This document shows, in pieces, positions 24,435 through 32,291 of a stretch of DNA of 64,000 nt (the first letter of the stretch is position 1; each line of letters starts with the position of its first letter). The position numbers and the translations under genes are program-made. The notes beneath the pieces were generated by a model. The model was not told the DNA's origin. It did no database searches and saw only the letters and a program-made list of their open reading frames with translations. Origin of the DNA: Candidatus Woesearchaeota archaeon (lineage in GTDB: Archaea; Nanobdellota; Nanobdellia; Woesearchaeales; ARS49); NCBI GenBank assembly GCA_016215315.1, contig JACRKG010000006.1:1-64000 (forward strand), given 5' to 3'.

Positions 24435-25982
24435 TTAATCACCAACTTTTTTTCTTTTTACATTCATATTTTTTAAACCTTCTCTATCTATTTTTCTTGA
24501 AGAAGTTTTAGGCATTGTTTTCAGTTTAACATATTCATAAGGGATCATGTAGTAAGGTAACTTTTTCTTAAGGTGCTCTTTAAATTTTTCTATTTCAAAC
24601 CCGTTTTTAACCGTTAAAAACATACAAAGAGTGTTTTGGTAAGATTTATGTTTAAACGATATAACTGCAAATTCATCAACATATTCATAACTTGATATTG
24701 CCGATTCTACTTCACCAAGTTCTACCCTGAAACCTCTTGTTTTTATCATATTGTCTTTTCTTCCATGATACATTATGTTTCCATCTTTACGAATTCTTCC
24801 ATAGTCTCCAGTTTTGTAAAATAGTTTGTTGTTAAGTCTTAAGAAAACTTTTTTGTTTAACTCAGGCCTTCCAAGATAGCCTTTCATTACTGTTGGGCCG
24901 CTAACAAAGATTTCGCCGATTTCTTTAACTTTACACTTTTTTTTATTTTCATCTAAAATTAATATTGTTGTATTATCAATTGGTTTTCCTAAAGGAATGC
25001 TATCTTCTTTCAGAATCTTTTCGATCCAATAATAAGTTACAATGTTAGTTTCTGTAGGACCGTAAATATTCGCAATTTTACTGTTAGGCATCGTTTTCAT
25101 TAGTTTTATTACAAGAGGCACATGAAAAGGTTCACCTGCGTATAACATGAGTCGTAAAGATTTTAGGCTTTTATTTAATCCTCCTTTATTCATGAAAGTA
25201 ATATATGTTGAAGGCGTAGCATAAATGACTGAAACTTTTTTCTTTTTCATTAAATCAACAAAAGCTTTATGCTTGTTTTTTCTGTTTTTTTTATACGTTT
25301 GAACAATTAATGTTGCACCTACAGACAGCGTGTTAAATATATCAAACACTGAAAAATCAAACTGAAAAGGCGATCTTGAAATTACTATGTCTTCTTCTTT
25401 TAGTTTAAACTCTTTTTGCATCCAATCAGTAAAAGCTCGGGCATTTTTGTGTGATAACATGACTCCTTTAGGAATTCCTGTAGAACCTGAGGTGTAAAGA
25501 ATATAGGATAAATCCGTATCTTTAGCGGAATCATAATCAATTTCTTTTGCTTGATTTACCTCTTTCCAGTTTGTAATATGTTCAAAATTGATTTTTTTAT
25601 TTGACAAATTTATGAGTTTCATTTTTTTGTCAAATAACTTTGAGTGCTCTTTAAACTGAGAAGGATCTATAATTATTACTTTTAATTTAGCATCTTTAAT
25701 TACTTTTTTAAGTCTTTCAGTGGGTGATTTGAAATCAAGAGGCACGTAAGCTAAACCTGCTTTAAGTAAGCCTAAAACAGAGATTATGCTTTTGGTGTGC
25801 ACTGGTGAAAGTATCCCAACATATTTTTCTCCTTTAGCAATTTTACTTATTAAGCTTGCAAATTTATTAGATAACGTTCCAAGCTCACCATAAAAAGTTT
25901 TTTCTCCTTCTTGATCTATTGCAACTCTATGTTCATACTTTTTACATGCCTCAAAAACCGGTTTGTGAACAAGTTTACTCAT
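24435..25982 (-). CDS. Amino-acid adenylation enzyme (DltA/NRPS A-domain type)
   Basis: 515 residues, a free-standing ANL-family ligase. Core motifs: LKAGLAYVPLD (A2), YTSGSTGIPKG at 163-173 (A3), FDFSVFDIFNTLSVGATL (A4), NIYGPTETN (A5), YKTGDYGRIRKDG (A7), GRKDNMIKTRGFRVELGEVE (A8) and the A10 Lys in SSRKIDREG. Such enzymes activate an amino acid or other acid as an AMP ester and load it on a carrier thiol or CoA. No carrier-protein gene is visible nearby. Its first codons overlap the methyltransferase stop by 8 nt, and it is 1 nt from the oxoamine synthase, so the three are one unit. Confidence 0.9.
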   Translation of the reverse strand: MSKLVHKPVFEACKKYEHRVAIDQEGEKTFYGELGTLSNKFASLISKIAKGEKYVGILSPVHTKSIISVLGLLKAGLAYVPLDFKSPTERLKKVIKDAKLKVIIIDPSQFKEHSKLFDKKMKLINLSNKKINFEHITNWKEVNQAKEIDYDSAKDTDLSYILYTSGSTGIPKGVMLSHKNARAFTDWMQKEFKLKEEDIVISRSPFQFDFSVFDIFNTLSVGATLIVQTYKKNRKNKHKAFVDLMKKKKVSVIYATPSTYITFMNKGGLNKSLKSLRLMLYAGEPFHVPLVIKLMKTMPNSKIANIYGPTETNIVTYYWIEKILKEDSIPLGKPIDNTTILILDENKKKCKVKEIGEIFVSGPTVMKGYLGRPELNKKVFLRLNNKLFYKTGDYGRIRKDGNIMYHGRKDNMIKTRGFRVELGEVESAISSYEYVDEFAVISFKHKSYQNTLCMFLTVKNGFEIEKFKEHLKKKLPYYMIPYEYVKLKTMPKTSSRKIDREGLKNMNVKRKKVGD

Positions 25983-26586
25983 TTTTTAAAACTTTCATAA
26001 AAAGACAAGTATTGTACTTGCCCTTTATTATTTTTTTTTCAAATTGGAACTTTAACTCTTTGGTCATTTTGTTTAAGTTGAGCTTTAATGAACAATCAAA
26101 CGGTTGGTTTACATTAATGAGTCTGTTCAAGTAAGTGAAATACTTTTTCCTCAAATTAATTGCAGATTTAGTTTTTGACCATGTACTAATAATAATTAAA
26201 TCATTTTTGTCAACTATTTTTGATAATTTTACTGCAAGATCTGGAATGTAATTGGCGATATTGAAAGTGAAGATGAAAATTTTAGGACCTCGAAATTTAT
26301 GCAGAACTACATTCAATTTTTCTATTTTTCTTTTAAAAAACACAGCTCCTAATTTTTTGTTAATATGTAATGCGCTAATCCTGTGCTTAAAAAGATCAAT
26401 CCAAGGGTCTATGCCTACATATTTCAGCTTTTTATTTAACGCAAGATTGAAGTATGCTGCTGGTCCGCAGCCAACACAAATTAAAGTTTTATACTTTTGT
26501 GGAAAAAATTTTATTGCTTTCAAAACCTTCTTTTCTTCAGAGTCTAAAAAAGGTCTTGCTATTTTTATTGCTTTATGAGAATACAT
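25975..26586 (-). CDS. SAM-dependent methyltransferase-like protein
   Basis: 203 residues. A Rossmann-type SAM motif is visible: TLICVGCGPAAYFNLALN (about residues 34-51), then the acidic loop YVGIDPWIDLF (57-66), and FTFNIANYIPDLAVKLSKIV as a possible motif IV/V region. The substrate is unknown. First gene of the operon with the adenylation enzyme. The ATG at 26586 has no ribosome-binding site directly before it. A GAGGTG lies about 35 nt upstream, after which only ATC/ATT codons are in frame, so the true start could be non-standard. Confidence 0.68.
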   Translation of the reverse strand: MYSHKAIKIARPFLDSEEKKVLKAIKFFPQKYKTLICVGCGPAAYFNLALNKKLKYVGIDPWIDLFKHRISALHINKKLGAVFFKRKIEKLNVVLHKFRGPKIFIFTFNIANYIPDLAVKLSKIVDKNDLIIISTWSKTKSAINLRKKYFTYLNRLINVNQPFDCSLKLNLNKMTKELKFQFEKKIIKGKYNTCLFMKVLKNE

Positions 26587-26659
26587 CGCAATAAAGTAGT
26601 GTTTCTTTGAATTGATCTTTTACACCTCTTTGTTTTTATTTATTGATAAAACATAAAAG

Positions 26660-26672
26660 CATTTATATAAAA
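26660..26672 (+). promoter_or_regulatory. TATA box for the GNAT gene
   Basis: ATTTATATAAAAG lies 25-30 bp before the ATG at 26692, implying a leaderless transcript. The reverse strand of the same AT-rich patch may serve the divergent operon. Confidence 0.55.
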
Positions 26673-26691
26673 GTTTCCATCAATCAAGCAG

Positions 26692-27477
26692 ATGGATGCT
26701 CAAGAATTGCTTAAATTGCATTTTGCACTTGTTTCGGATTTAGAATTCACAGAAATTTCTTATAAAAAAAACCATGCTTTGCTGTTCAATAAAAATGTTG
26801 AAGATCATTTTTCAAATTTTGCATTGATTTTTTCTGTAGCCAAAAATGAAGTTGAAACGGTTATTAAAAAGGTTGAAAAATATTTTTTATCAAAAAACAG
26901 AACTCCTGCATTTTATTTTTTAAAAAATAACCCCCTCGAATCAGTCCTTTTATCAAAAAAATACAAAATCGCTTTCAGAGATGCAATTCTTATACATCCT
27001 GCAAAAAGAGCACCCTTAAAAACTAAACTAAGAATAGTTGAAGTGGCAAACAAAAAAGAACTGAATGATTACTTGAGTGTTTCTATTTCAGTTTTCAGCT
27101 CTGGAGACAAAGATGATCTTTACTCTGACTTGAGAAAGAGTTTTTTTGAACAAGTAAAAAATAACTGGTTAAATTCGAAAAAAAAGAAAAAACTAAAATA
27201 TTTTGTAGGATATGAAGGAAATACGCCTGTTGCTGTTGGAGGAATGACTTTTAATAAAGATTTTGCGTACTTTTTTGATCTTGCAGTATTAAAAAGCGCA
27301 AGAAATAAAGGTTATGGAAGCGACATATTAACTCATAGAATTAACACTGCCTCAGAACTAGGATTGAAATTTATATATTTATTAACAGAAGATGAGTCAA
27401 AAAATGATGTTTATTTTCAAGCAAAAGGGTTCAAGAAAGTGGGGAGTAGTGTTTGCTATACAAAAAAAACCAAATGA
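26692..27477 (+). CDS. GNAT-family acetyltransferase
   Basis: 261 residues. The C-terminal half is a GNAT domain: VGYEGNTPVAVGGMTF, a strand, then AVLKSARNKGYGSDILTHRI (acetyl-CoA loop) and YFQAKGFKKVGSS at the end. The N-terminal half is a second, degenerate GNAT-like unit. It is divergent from the methyltransferase operon; a TATA box (ATTTATATAAAAG, about 26660-26672) lies 25-30 bp before the ATG. Location suggests it may act in the same small-molecule pathway, but this is inference. Confidence 0.8.
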   Translation: MDAQELLKLHFALVSDLEFTEISYKKNHALLFNKNVEDHFSNFALIFSVAKNEVETVIKKVEKYFLSKNRTPAFYFLKNNPLESVLLSKKYKIAFRDAILIHPAKRAPLKTKLRIVEVANKKELNDYLSVSISVFSSGDKDDLYSDLRKSFFEQVKNNWLNSKKKKKLKYFVGYEGNTPVAVGGMTFNKDFAYFFDLAVLKSARNKGYGSDILTHRINTASELGLKFIYLLTEDESKNDVYFQAKGFKKVGSSVCYTKKTK

Positions 27478-27519
27478 ACAAGTTAAATCTGATAGATCTA
27501 AAGTTGAAATATTCTGCGT

Positions 27520-28227
27520 TCATTCATCTCCTTTACCAACCAATCTTTCTACTGCTGTTTTAGGTTCTGCTGAAATAAATTTTAACAATTCTATAATTTC
27601 TTCAGGATTTTCTATTTGCTGAATTGTTTCTTCATCCTCAATGCTTAAAGAATCATTTCTTAAAAAATAATTCAATCTTCCATGCTTGTAATGATGTTCA
27701 TAAGGAACATCCTCCAAATATGTGCAGAATTTTGAAGGAAACCTTTTATCATAAGGTTTGCCTTTCACATATTCTAAATGCTTTTTTAAACTCTCTTTAT
27801 GATCTTTCCTGAACCTATCAGAATACCAAATCTTTTCAGTACCGTCAGGAAAGATATACTTAGTACTTATATGCCCTATCATTGATTGCCCGCTAGAAAT
27901 CGTGTGAACAAAATCATTTCTTATATTTTCCCAGTGCTTAACAATTTCTTCTAAAAAAGGCAAATCATCAACAACAAATTTTATAGGCTCATAACCATAA
28001 TCTGTTTTTCTTGTTTTACCAGTAAACGTATCTTTTCTTTTAACAGAAAACTTTTTCACTTCAGTAAGTCTGTGATTCTGATAATACAAAGAACCTTCAT
28101 TAGTTACTTTATAATTAAATTCTTTAAAACCATCCGAAAAAAAATCATCCTGAACAAGATGAACTGCAACAGGAACTGATTTTCCATTAATTAACTCTCT
28201 TTCAACTTTGTTAACATTTATTTTCAT
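27520..28227 (-). CDS. Unknown soluble protein (235 aa)
   Basis: I chose MKINVNKVERELING as the start because GGTGAGAAA precedes it directly; the 13-codon upstream extension lacks a site. The sequence is charged, without membrane segments or Cys pairs. Noticeable strings are VAVHLVQDDFFSDGFKEFNY, TGKTRKTDYGYEPIKFVVDD and GQSMIGHISTKYIFPDGTEK. No family recognised. A good hairpin terminator lies between it and the TA operon upstream, so it is its own transcription unit. Confidence 0.6.
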   Translation of the reverse strand: MKINVNKVERELINGKSVPVAVHLVQDDFFSDGFKEFNYKVTNEGSLYYQNHRLTEVKKFSVKRKDTFTGKTRKTDYGYEPIKFVVDDLPFLEEIVKHWENIRNDFVHTISSGQSMIGHISTKYIFPDGTEKIWYSDRFRKDHKESLKKHLEYVKGKPYDKRFPSKFCTYLEDVPYEHHYKHGRLNYFLRNDSLSIEDEETIQQIENPEEIIELLKFISAEPKTAVERLVGKGDE

Positions 28228-28249
28228 TTTCTCACCCTTTTTTTGTTCC

Positions 28250-28285
28250 AAAAAAATAGCGGACAAATATGTGATTTGCTCCGCT
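28250..28285 (-). terminator. Intrinsic-type terminator after the PemK/AbrB operon
   Basis: On the minus strand: AGCGGAGCAAAT, loop CACAT, then ATTTGTCCGCT (one bulged base), followed at once by ATTTTTTT. A GC-based stem plus T-run is the textbook intrinsic terminator, located 59 bp after the toxin stop codon. Confidence 0.7.
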
Positions 28286-28343
28286 TGAATAGAATTGTTT
28301 ACAAAAATCTATATTTAATACATTTTATTAATTTTTTTGTAGA

Positions 28344-28697
28344 TTAGAAATTTACTAATTTTTTTATTTCTTCTTTTACACTTTCAAGAACTCGAGTATT
28401 TACCCTTCCTAATTTTTTTCTCACAATAGATTTGTGAACAGTAAAGAGTTTATCTGCTTTTATTCTACTTAAGAAATGAATATTCCCTTCAGACATATCT
28501 TTTTGCTCTATAATGACAGAGTACTCTTCATCGTTCAGATTAGTAGTAATTCCAGAAATCACTAAGTCTTCCACTTTTGAATTATGAGAATCATTAGATA
28601 TTACCAAAGCAGGCCTTTGTTTTGCAGCCTTTAAATCAGTAAAAGGCAAAGGAACTAAAATAACATCTCCTTGCCTAAATTGTATCCCAGACATCAT
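28344..28697 (-). CDS. MazF/PemK-type endoribonuclease toxin
   Basis: 117 residues, normal for MazF/PemK. Signature strings: FRQGDVILVPLPFTDLKAAK, QRPALVISND, VISGITTNL, and the C-terminal LDRxx-like strand region. The family cleaves mRNA at short motifs. It overlaps the upstream antitoxin gene by 23 nt, the tight coupling usual in these operons. The start is either of two adjacent ATG codons. Confidence 0.9.
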   Translation of the reverse strand: MMSGIQFRQGDVILVPLPFTDLKAAKQRPALVISNDSHNSKVEDLVISGITTNLNDEEYSVIIEQKDMSEGNIHFLSRIKADKLFTVHKSIVRKKLGRVNTRVLESVKEEIKKLVNF

Positions 28698-28929
28698 CCG
28701 CTTTACTACCCCATAATTTTTTGGCTACATCCTCTGAATGTTTTAATAAATGACTAAATTCATCTTTTGTTTCTTTGTGTAATCTTTTTGCTTTTTTTAA
28801 CAAAATCTGATCCTTCTCATGAATAAGAAGAAGTGTATCTCCTTTTTCTATTCCAGCAAGAGCTCTTATGCTAGTGGGAATAGAAATTTGCCCTTTTTCA
28901 GAAACCGTAACGGTCTTTATATCTATCAT
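28675..28929 (-). CDS. AbrB-type antitoxin of the PemK/MazF pair
   Basis: 84 residues. The N-terminal AbrB/MazE fold reads VTVSEKGQISIPTSIRALAG followed by IEKGDTLLLIHEKDQILLKK. The helical acidic/basic C-terminus (HKETKDEFSHLLKHSEDVAK, KLWGSKADDVW) is the toxin-neutralising part. It is the first gene of the pair, 24 bp after the Lgt stop, and may share its transcript. Confidence 0.87.
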   Translation of the reverse strand: MIDIKTVTVSEKGQISIPTSIRALAGIEKGDTLLLIHEKDQILLKKAKRLHKETKDEFSHLLKHSEDVAKKLWGSKADDVWDTI

Positions 28930-28953
28930 AATAAGTTGTAAGAAAATTCTTAC

Positions 28954-29706
28954 TTATAAATTTTTCGTTTTAAACAACCAAACACCAATAATTAGTGTAG
29001 GTATACACAATACTTGGCTCATAGTTAATGGTCCTGCCCACATTACTATTTCTCCTCTCACAAAATCAAGCAAAAACCTAATCACACTATACCAGATCAA
29101 GTACAAACCAAGTAGTTTTCCGCTAGATAATTTATCTTTAAACTTCCAAAGAATGCAGAAAATGATTACTCCAGTAAAGAATTCGTAAATCTGCACTGGA
29201 TGCCTGAATCCTTCAACTCCGGGAAATTTTACACCCCAAGGAAGAGTTGTTAGCGTGCCCCACAATTCTCCATTAATAAAATTACCAATCCTGCCTAAAG
29301 CTTGCCCTAAACTTAATGGAACAACCATTAATCCTGTTAAATGTAAAAAATTTATTTTTTTCTTTTTAGCAAAATAAAAAACACTGACAGCCAAACCCGC
29401 TAAACCACCAAAATAACTCATACCTCCCTTCCAAATAAAGAATAATTCCCAAGGCTTTGCTAAATAATAAGAGGGATAATAAAATACTGCATTAAAAATT
29501 CTAGAACCAATAATTAAACCTAAAGTACTCCAAACAAGCAAGTCGTCTAAATCTTTCACAGTCAAATGAGTTTTTCCATTCTTAATACGCCACTGACCAT
29601 AATAATAAGTTATCAAGAATGCAATTACATACATCAAACCATACCAACGAATTTCCAAACTACCAAGCTGCAAAATTGCTGGCTTCAAGTTATGAACAAA
29701 AGTCAT
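28954..29706 (-). CDS. lgt: Prolipoprotein diacylglyceryl transferase
   Basis: 250 residues, the full bacterial-type Lgt with about seven membrane helices. Lgt moves diacylglyceryl from phospholipid to the lipobox Cys. The signature GRIGNFINGELWG lies at 138-150 with the essential Arg139 and Glu147; IRWYGLMYVI (N-terminal), HPVQIYEF and LLDFVRGE (C-terminal) are also family motifs. The SYFGG at 97-101 has Phe where E. coli Lgt has His103 (SFHGG), a position that also varies in other lineages. The lipoprotein candidates in this window are likely substrates. Confidence 0.92.
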   Translation of the reverse strand: MTFVHNLKPAILQLGSLEIRWYGLMYVIAFLITYYYGQWRIKNGKTHLTVKDLDDLLVWSTLGLIIGSRIFNAVFYYPSYYLAKPWELFFIWKGGMSYFGGLAGLAVSVFYFAKKKKINFLHLTGLMVVPLSLGQALGRIGNFINGELWGTLTTLPWGVKFPGVEGFRHPVQIYEFFTGVIIFCILWKFKDKLSSGKLLGLYLIWYSVIRFLLDFVRGEIVMWAGPLTMSQVLCIPTLIIGVWLFKTKNL

Positions 29707-29797
29707 AAAAGAAGGTAAAGAAGAGTTTTTTATAAAGTTTTAGAAAAAATCAATTAAATAAATAAAATTTATAATCTACAACAAATCAGGGCGTTTA

Positions 29798-30100
29798 ATG
29801 ACAAATAAAAAAATAAGAACACTCACTTTAGAAGAACTAACAAAACAGTTTCCAGGACTAAAAAGACCAACTACTGATCAAGGATATGTTTCAGGACTTC
29901 CATTTTACCTTAAGCCTAGCGCTGATTCATTTTATTTTAACGATTCAGACATAGTTGCACATGACTGTAAAAAATGCGGAATTGTTCTTAGCCAGCCACT
30001 AGTTTCAGAATTCTTTACATATGTAGTGCGCTGTAAGAAGTGCAAAAACAAAATTTACGAAGTAGAACTAGGAAGCGACACAGATAATTACACTACCTAG
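29798..30100 (+). CDS. Small zinc-ribbon protein, unknown function
   Basis: 100 residues. Two CxxC pairs (HDCKKCGIV and VRCKKCKNK, about residues 58-85) form a zinc ribbon. The N-terminal part (LTLEELTKQFPGLKRPTTDQ) is short and helical. Such ribbons bind nucleic acids or proteins; nothing more can be said. It is separated from Lgt by divergent promoters. Confidence 0.7.
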   Translation: MTNKKIRTLTLEELTKQFPGLKRPTTDQGYVSGLPFYLKPSADSFYFNDSDIVAHDCKKCGIVLSQPLVSEFFTYVVRCKKCKNKIYEVELGSDTDNYTT

Positions 30101-30241
30101 AAATAATCAGTATCAAATAAATTTCTAAAACAAATAACCTCAGTGTTAAAAAGTTAATCGTATATTAAATATAAGTCTTATACTAAATAAAAAAAGAAAA
30201 AAGCTAAAGCTATACTAAAATATACTATGCTTAAAACATTA

Positions 30242-30385
30242 TTACATTACTTGCAATAACATTAATACTAAAGCTGCAATGGCAACGACTCCTAATAAGC
30301 CAACCATTACTAATTTGTTTCCCGCAAGCGATGCCCAAAAATTACCGGACGCCTTTGCTGGTGCTCTTGCTTTCTTTTTAGCCAC
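30242..30385 (-). CDS. Tiny single-helix membrane protein (47 aa)
   Basis: Starts with GTG, preceded 7 nt upstream by AGGTGAT, a strong ribosome-binding site. The protein is MAKKKARAPAKASGNFWASL followed by AGNKLVMVGLLGVVAIAALV, LMLLQVM: a basic, Ala-rich N-tail and one C-terminal membrane helix. The layout resembles tail-anchored proteins such as Sec61-beta, but residue similarity is too slight to assign it. Conserved start signals and clean topology make it a real gene in my judgement. Confidence 0.65.
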   Translation of the reverse strand: MAKKKARAPAKASGNFWASLAGNKLVMVGLLGVVAIAALVLMLLQVM

Positions 30386-30482
30386 TATAAATCACCTCTT
30401 TGATAATACATTTATTATTAAAGGAGTTTTTAAAGGTTTGCTTTTTGTGTGTGGCTGGCCACACACGAACTAAAAAAATCAA

Positions 30483-31340
30483 TTATTCTATCTGCGTTAT
30501 TATCGATTTATTGATTTGTTTTGCCATAGACAAATTTTTAATTACCGTTAGTTTGATTTCTATCTTCATGTTTGCTATGTCAGATAATTGTTTAAGATCT
30601 AATTCTTCTATTGTTTTATTCTTTGCAAAGAACTTATCTAATGCATCTACAATTTCAGGAAGATAATGCGCCTGTACTATTGTTTCTCCATAAGTTCCAA
30701 CATAGTAAGTTTTATCAAACGAAGATGTCGATGGATTCATCCCTACTTTTAGTCCTATGCTGCGATAAAATTTCCAAATATTGCGATCAAGAGGAGTATT
30801 TCCAATAGTTAAAGCATAAGAAATTATTCCTTTATTTTTTAACCTGCTCATCATTGTTTTTTCTCTGTCAAGATGCAACAAACCTTCCCATCCATGAGCT
30901 CCTTGCCAACAATTGATATTTGGATCTCCTTCTTTGAAATTTTCAAACCAATCATCAATTATATCTTCCCAGAATTTCATCATTTTATTTAAAGAATCGA
31001 ATATGAATACAGAAACTTCCCCTTTAATTGAATCAATACTTTTTGGAGTTACTTTGTCTTTAGTTAGTTCTTCATATATTAGATCGAGTTGTTTCTTGCT
31101 TTCTAAAGCCCAATCCTTACTAATTTTAAATTGATTATTTTCATTAACTAAAACCCCTTCTTTAACAAGCTCTAAGATTGCTTTACGCACTGCTTGAAAA
31201 GTTACTGATTTGCCATACCTTTTGTGTATAAAATTAGTAAGTTCTATAATTCTTAGAGGATATTCTTTGATTAGTATACTAAAAACTAAGTTCTTAACAT
31301 TGTCTCCTTTTCCGAAAGGCAGAGTTATTCTTAATGCCAT
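30483..31340 (-). CDS. Winged-helix transcriptional regulator (285 aa)
   Basis: Residues about 10-75 form a winged-helix HTH (NLVFSILIKEYPLRIIELTN, TFQAVRKAILELVKEGVLV). The remaining 200 residues are an unknown domain rich in Trp and Phe (KMMKFWEDIIDDWFENFKEG, NCWQGAHGWEGLLHLD) that resembles effector domains of archaeal regulators acting on nearby genes. It is divergent from an SDR gene, with an 11-bp-arm palindrome in the shared region, so autoregulation and SDR control are likely. TATA box TTTAAATATATAATTATAC (about 31352-31370, minus). Confidence 0.72.
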   Translation of the reverse strand: MALRITLPFGKGDNVKNLVFSILIKEYPLRIIELTNFIHKRYGKSVTFQAVRKAILELVKEGVLVNENNQFKISKDWALESKKQLDLIYEELTKDKVTPKSIDSIKGEVSVFIFDSLNKMMKFWEDIIDDWFENFKEGDPNINCWQGAHGWEGLLHLDREKTMMSRLKNKGIISYALTIGNTPLDRNIWKFYRSIGLKVGMNPSTSSFDKTYYVGTYGETIVQAHYLPEIVDALDKFFAKNKTIEELDLKQLSDIANMKIEIKLTVIKNLSMAKQINKSIITQIE

Positions 31341-31373
31341 TGAACTAACAAGTATAATTATATATTTAAACCT

Positions 31374-31399
31374 TTTGGTTCAATTAGTATTGAACCAAA
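31374..31399. promoter_or_regulatory. Palindromic operator between the regulator and SDR genes
   Basis: TTTGGTTCAAT (31374-31384), spacer TAGT, ATTGAACCAAA (31389-31399): perfect 11-bp arms. A further half-site-like TTGAAC lies over the regulator start (31340s). It is the likely binding site of the winged-helix regulator. Confidence 0.7.
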
Positions 31400-31443
31400 C
31401 ATAGATAACACTCAATTATCACTACTATTAAGTGGTGATAAAA

Positions 31444-32214
31444 ATGAAAAAACAAAAAATAGTCATAGTATCTGGAGCAACAGGAGATTTAGGAAGAGCG
31501 TACTTAGAATATTACGCAAAACAACCGAACATTAGTTGTTACGGATTAATAAGAAGAGAAGAAAGAAATCCAATAAGTGGAGTTGAGTACCTTACAAGCG
31601 ACTTAGAAGATGCTGTTGCAGTAAGAGAACAAATTCAAAAAATACCATTAAAAGATATTGCTGAAGTAATATTAATTCATCCAGTAGGAAAATTCAAGTT
31701 TGAACCTAATGGAATTCCAGAAGTAGACAAAACAGGAGATGGTATTGATGACGATGTTTTCACATCAAACGTGGACACATTTCATAACATTGCAAGAGTA
31801 ATACTCGAACAAAGAGAAGAACATCCAAACATTTCAGTAACACTTGCAGCATTCGGATCTCTGAGCGACCCATATGAGGTTCCTTGGTGGGGATCATATA
31901 CAAAATCCAAATTAATACTAAGAAAAGAAATGAGAGACTTAAGCAGAATAGAGCCGGCAGTAAACTCGGTTTTCATGAATCTTAGCAGTGTTAAAACATC
32001 TAAAGAAAACAAAACAAGACCATATGCTGATACAAAATATTGGTTAAGTCCTGAAGAAGTTGTTGAGAGATCAGTTAGAACTATAGAAAACCCACAACAA
32101 TCTTACTCAGAACTAGACTTGTACAATCCATCACCAGAATACACTGGAAGTTATTACAAAAACTTTGAAGAATTAAGAAGAAAATGGTTAAGAGAAATGA
32201 ATGGAGGAAAATGA
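31444..32214 (+). CDS. Short-chain dehydrogenase/reductase-like protein
   Basis: 256 residues from MKKQKIVIVSGATGDLGRAY, chosen because GGTGAT lies 5 nt before this ATG. The nucleotide-binding motif SGATGDLG (TGxxxGxG-type variant, atypical spacing) and a YTKSK motif (about residue 160, catalytic Tyr and Lys of SDRs) are visible; the Ser lies in AAFGSLSD. The substrate is unknown. The gene is divergent from a regulator and shares an operator with it, so it is probably induced by a specific signal. Confidence 0.78.
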   Translation: MKKQKIVIVSGATGDLGRAYLEYYAKQPNISCYGLIRREERNPISGVEYLTSDLEDAVAVREQIQKIPLKDIAEVILIHPVGKFKFEPNGIPEVDKTGDGIDDDVFTSNVDTFHNIARVILEQREEHPNISVTLAAFGSLSDPYEVPWWGSYTKSKLILRKEMRDLSRIEPAVNSVFMNLSSVKTSKENKTRPYADTKYWLSPEEVVERSVRTIENPQQSYSELDLYNPSPEYTGSYYKNFEELRRKWLREMNGGK

Positions 32215-32240
32215 AAATGGAAAATAAACACATCGAAAAT

Positions 32241-32290
32241 GTAAACTTTAATCCCCCGTCCTGTAAACCTCAAACCATAAACTCCAAACT
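32241..32290. repeat. Heptad-repeat element (copy 3), degenerate
   Basis: TGTAAACTTTA, then CTGTAAACCTCAAACCATAA followed by ACTCCAAACT: units GTAAACC, TCAAACC, ATAAACT, CCAAACT in the right-arm orientation. The left arm is largely lost. It fills the convergent gap between the SDR gene and the hydrolase gene. Confidence 0.65.
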
Positions 32291-32291
32291 T

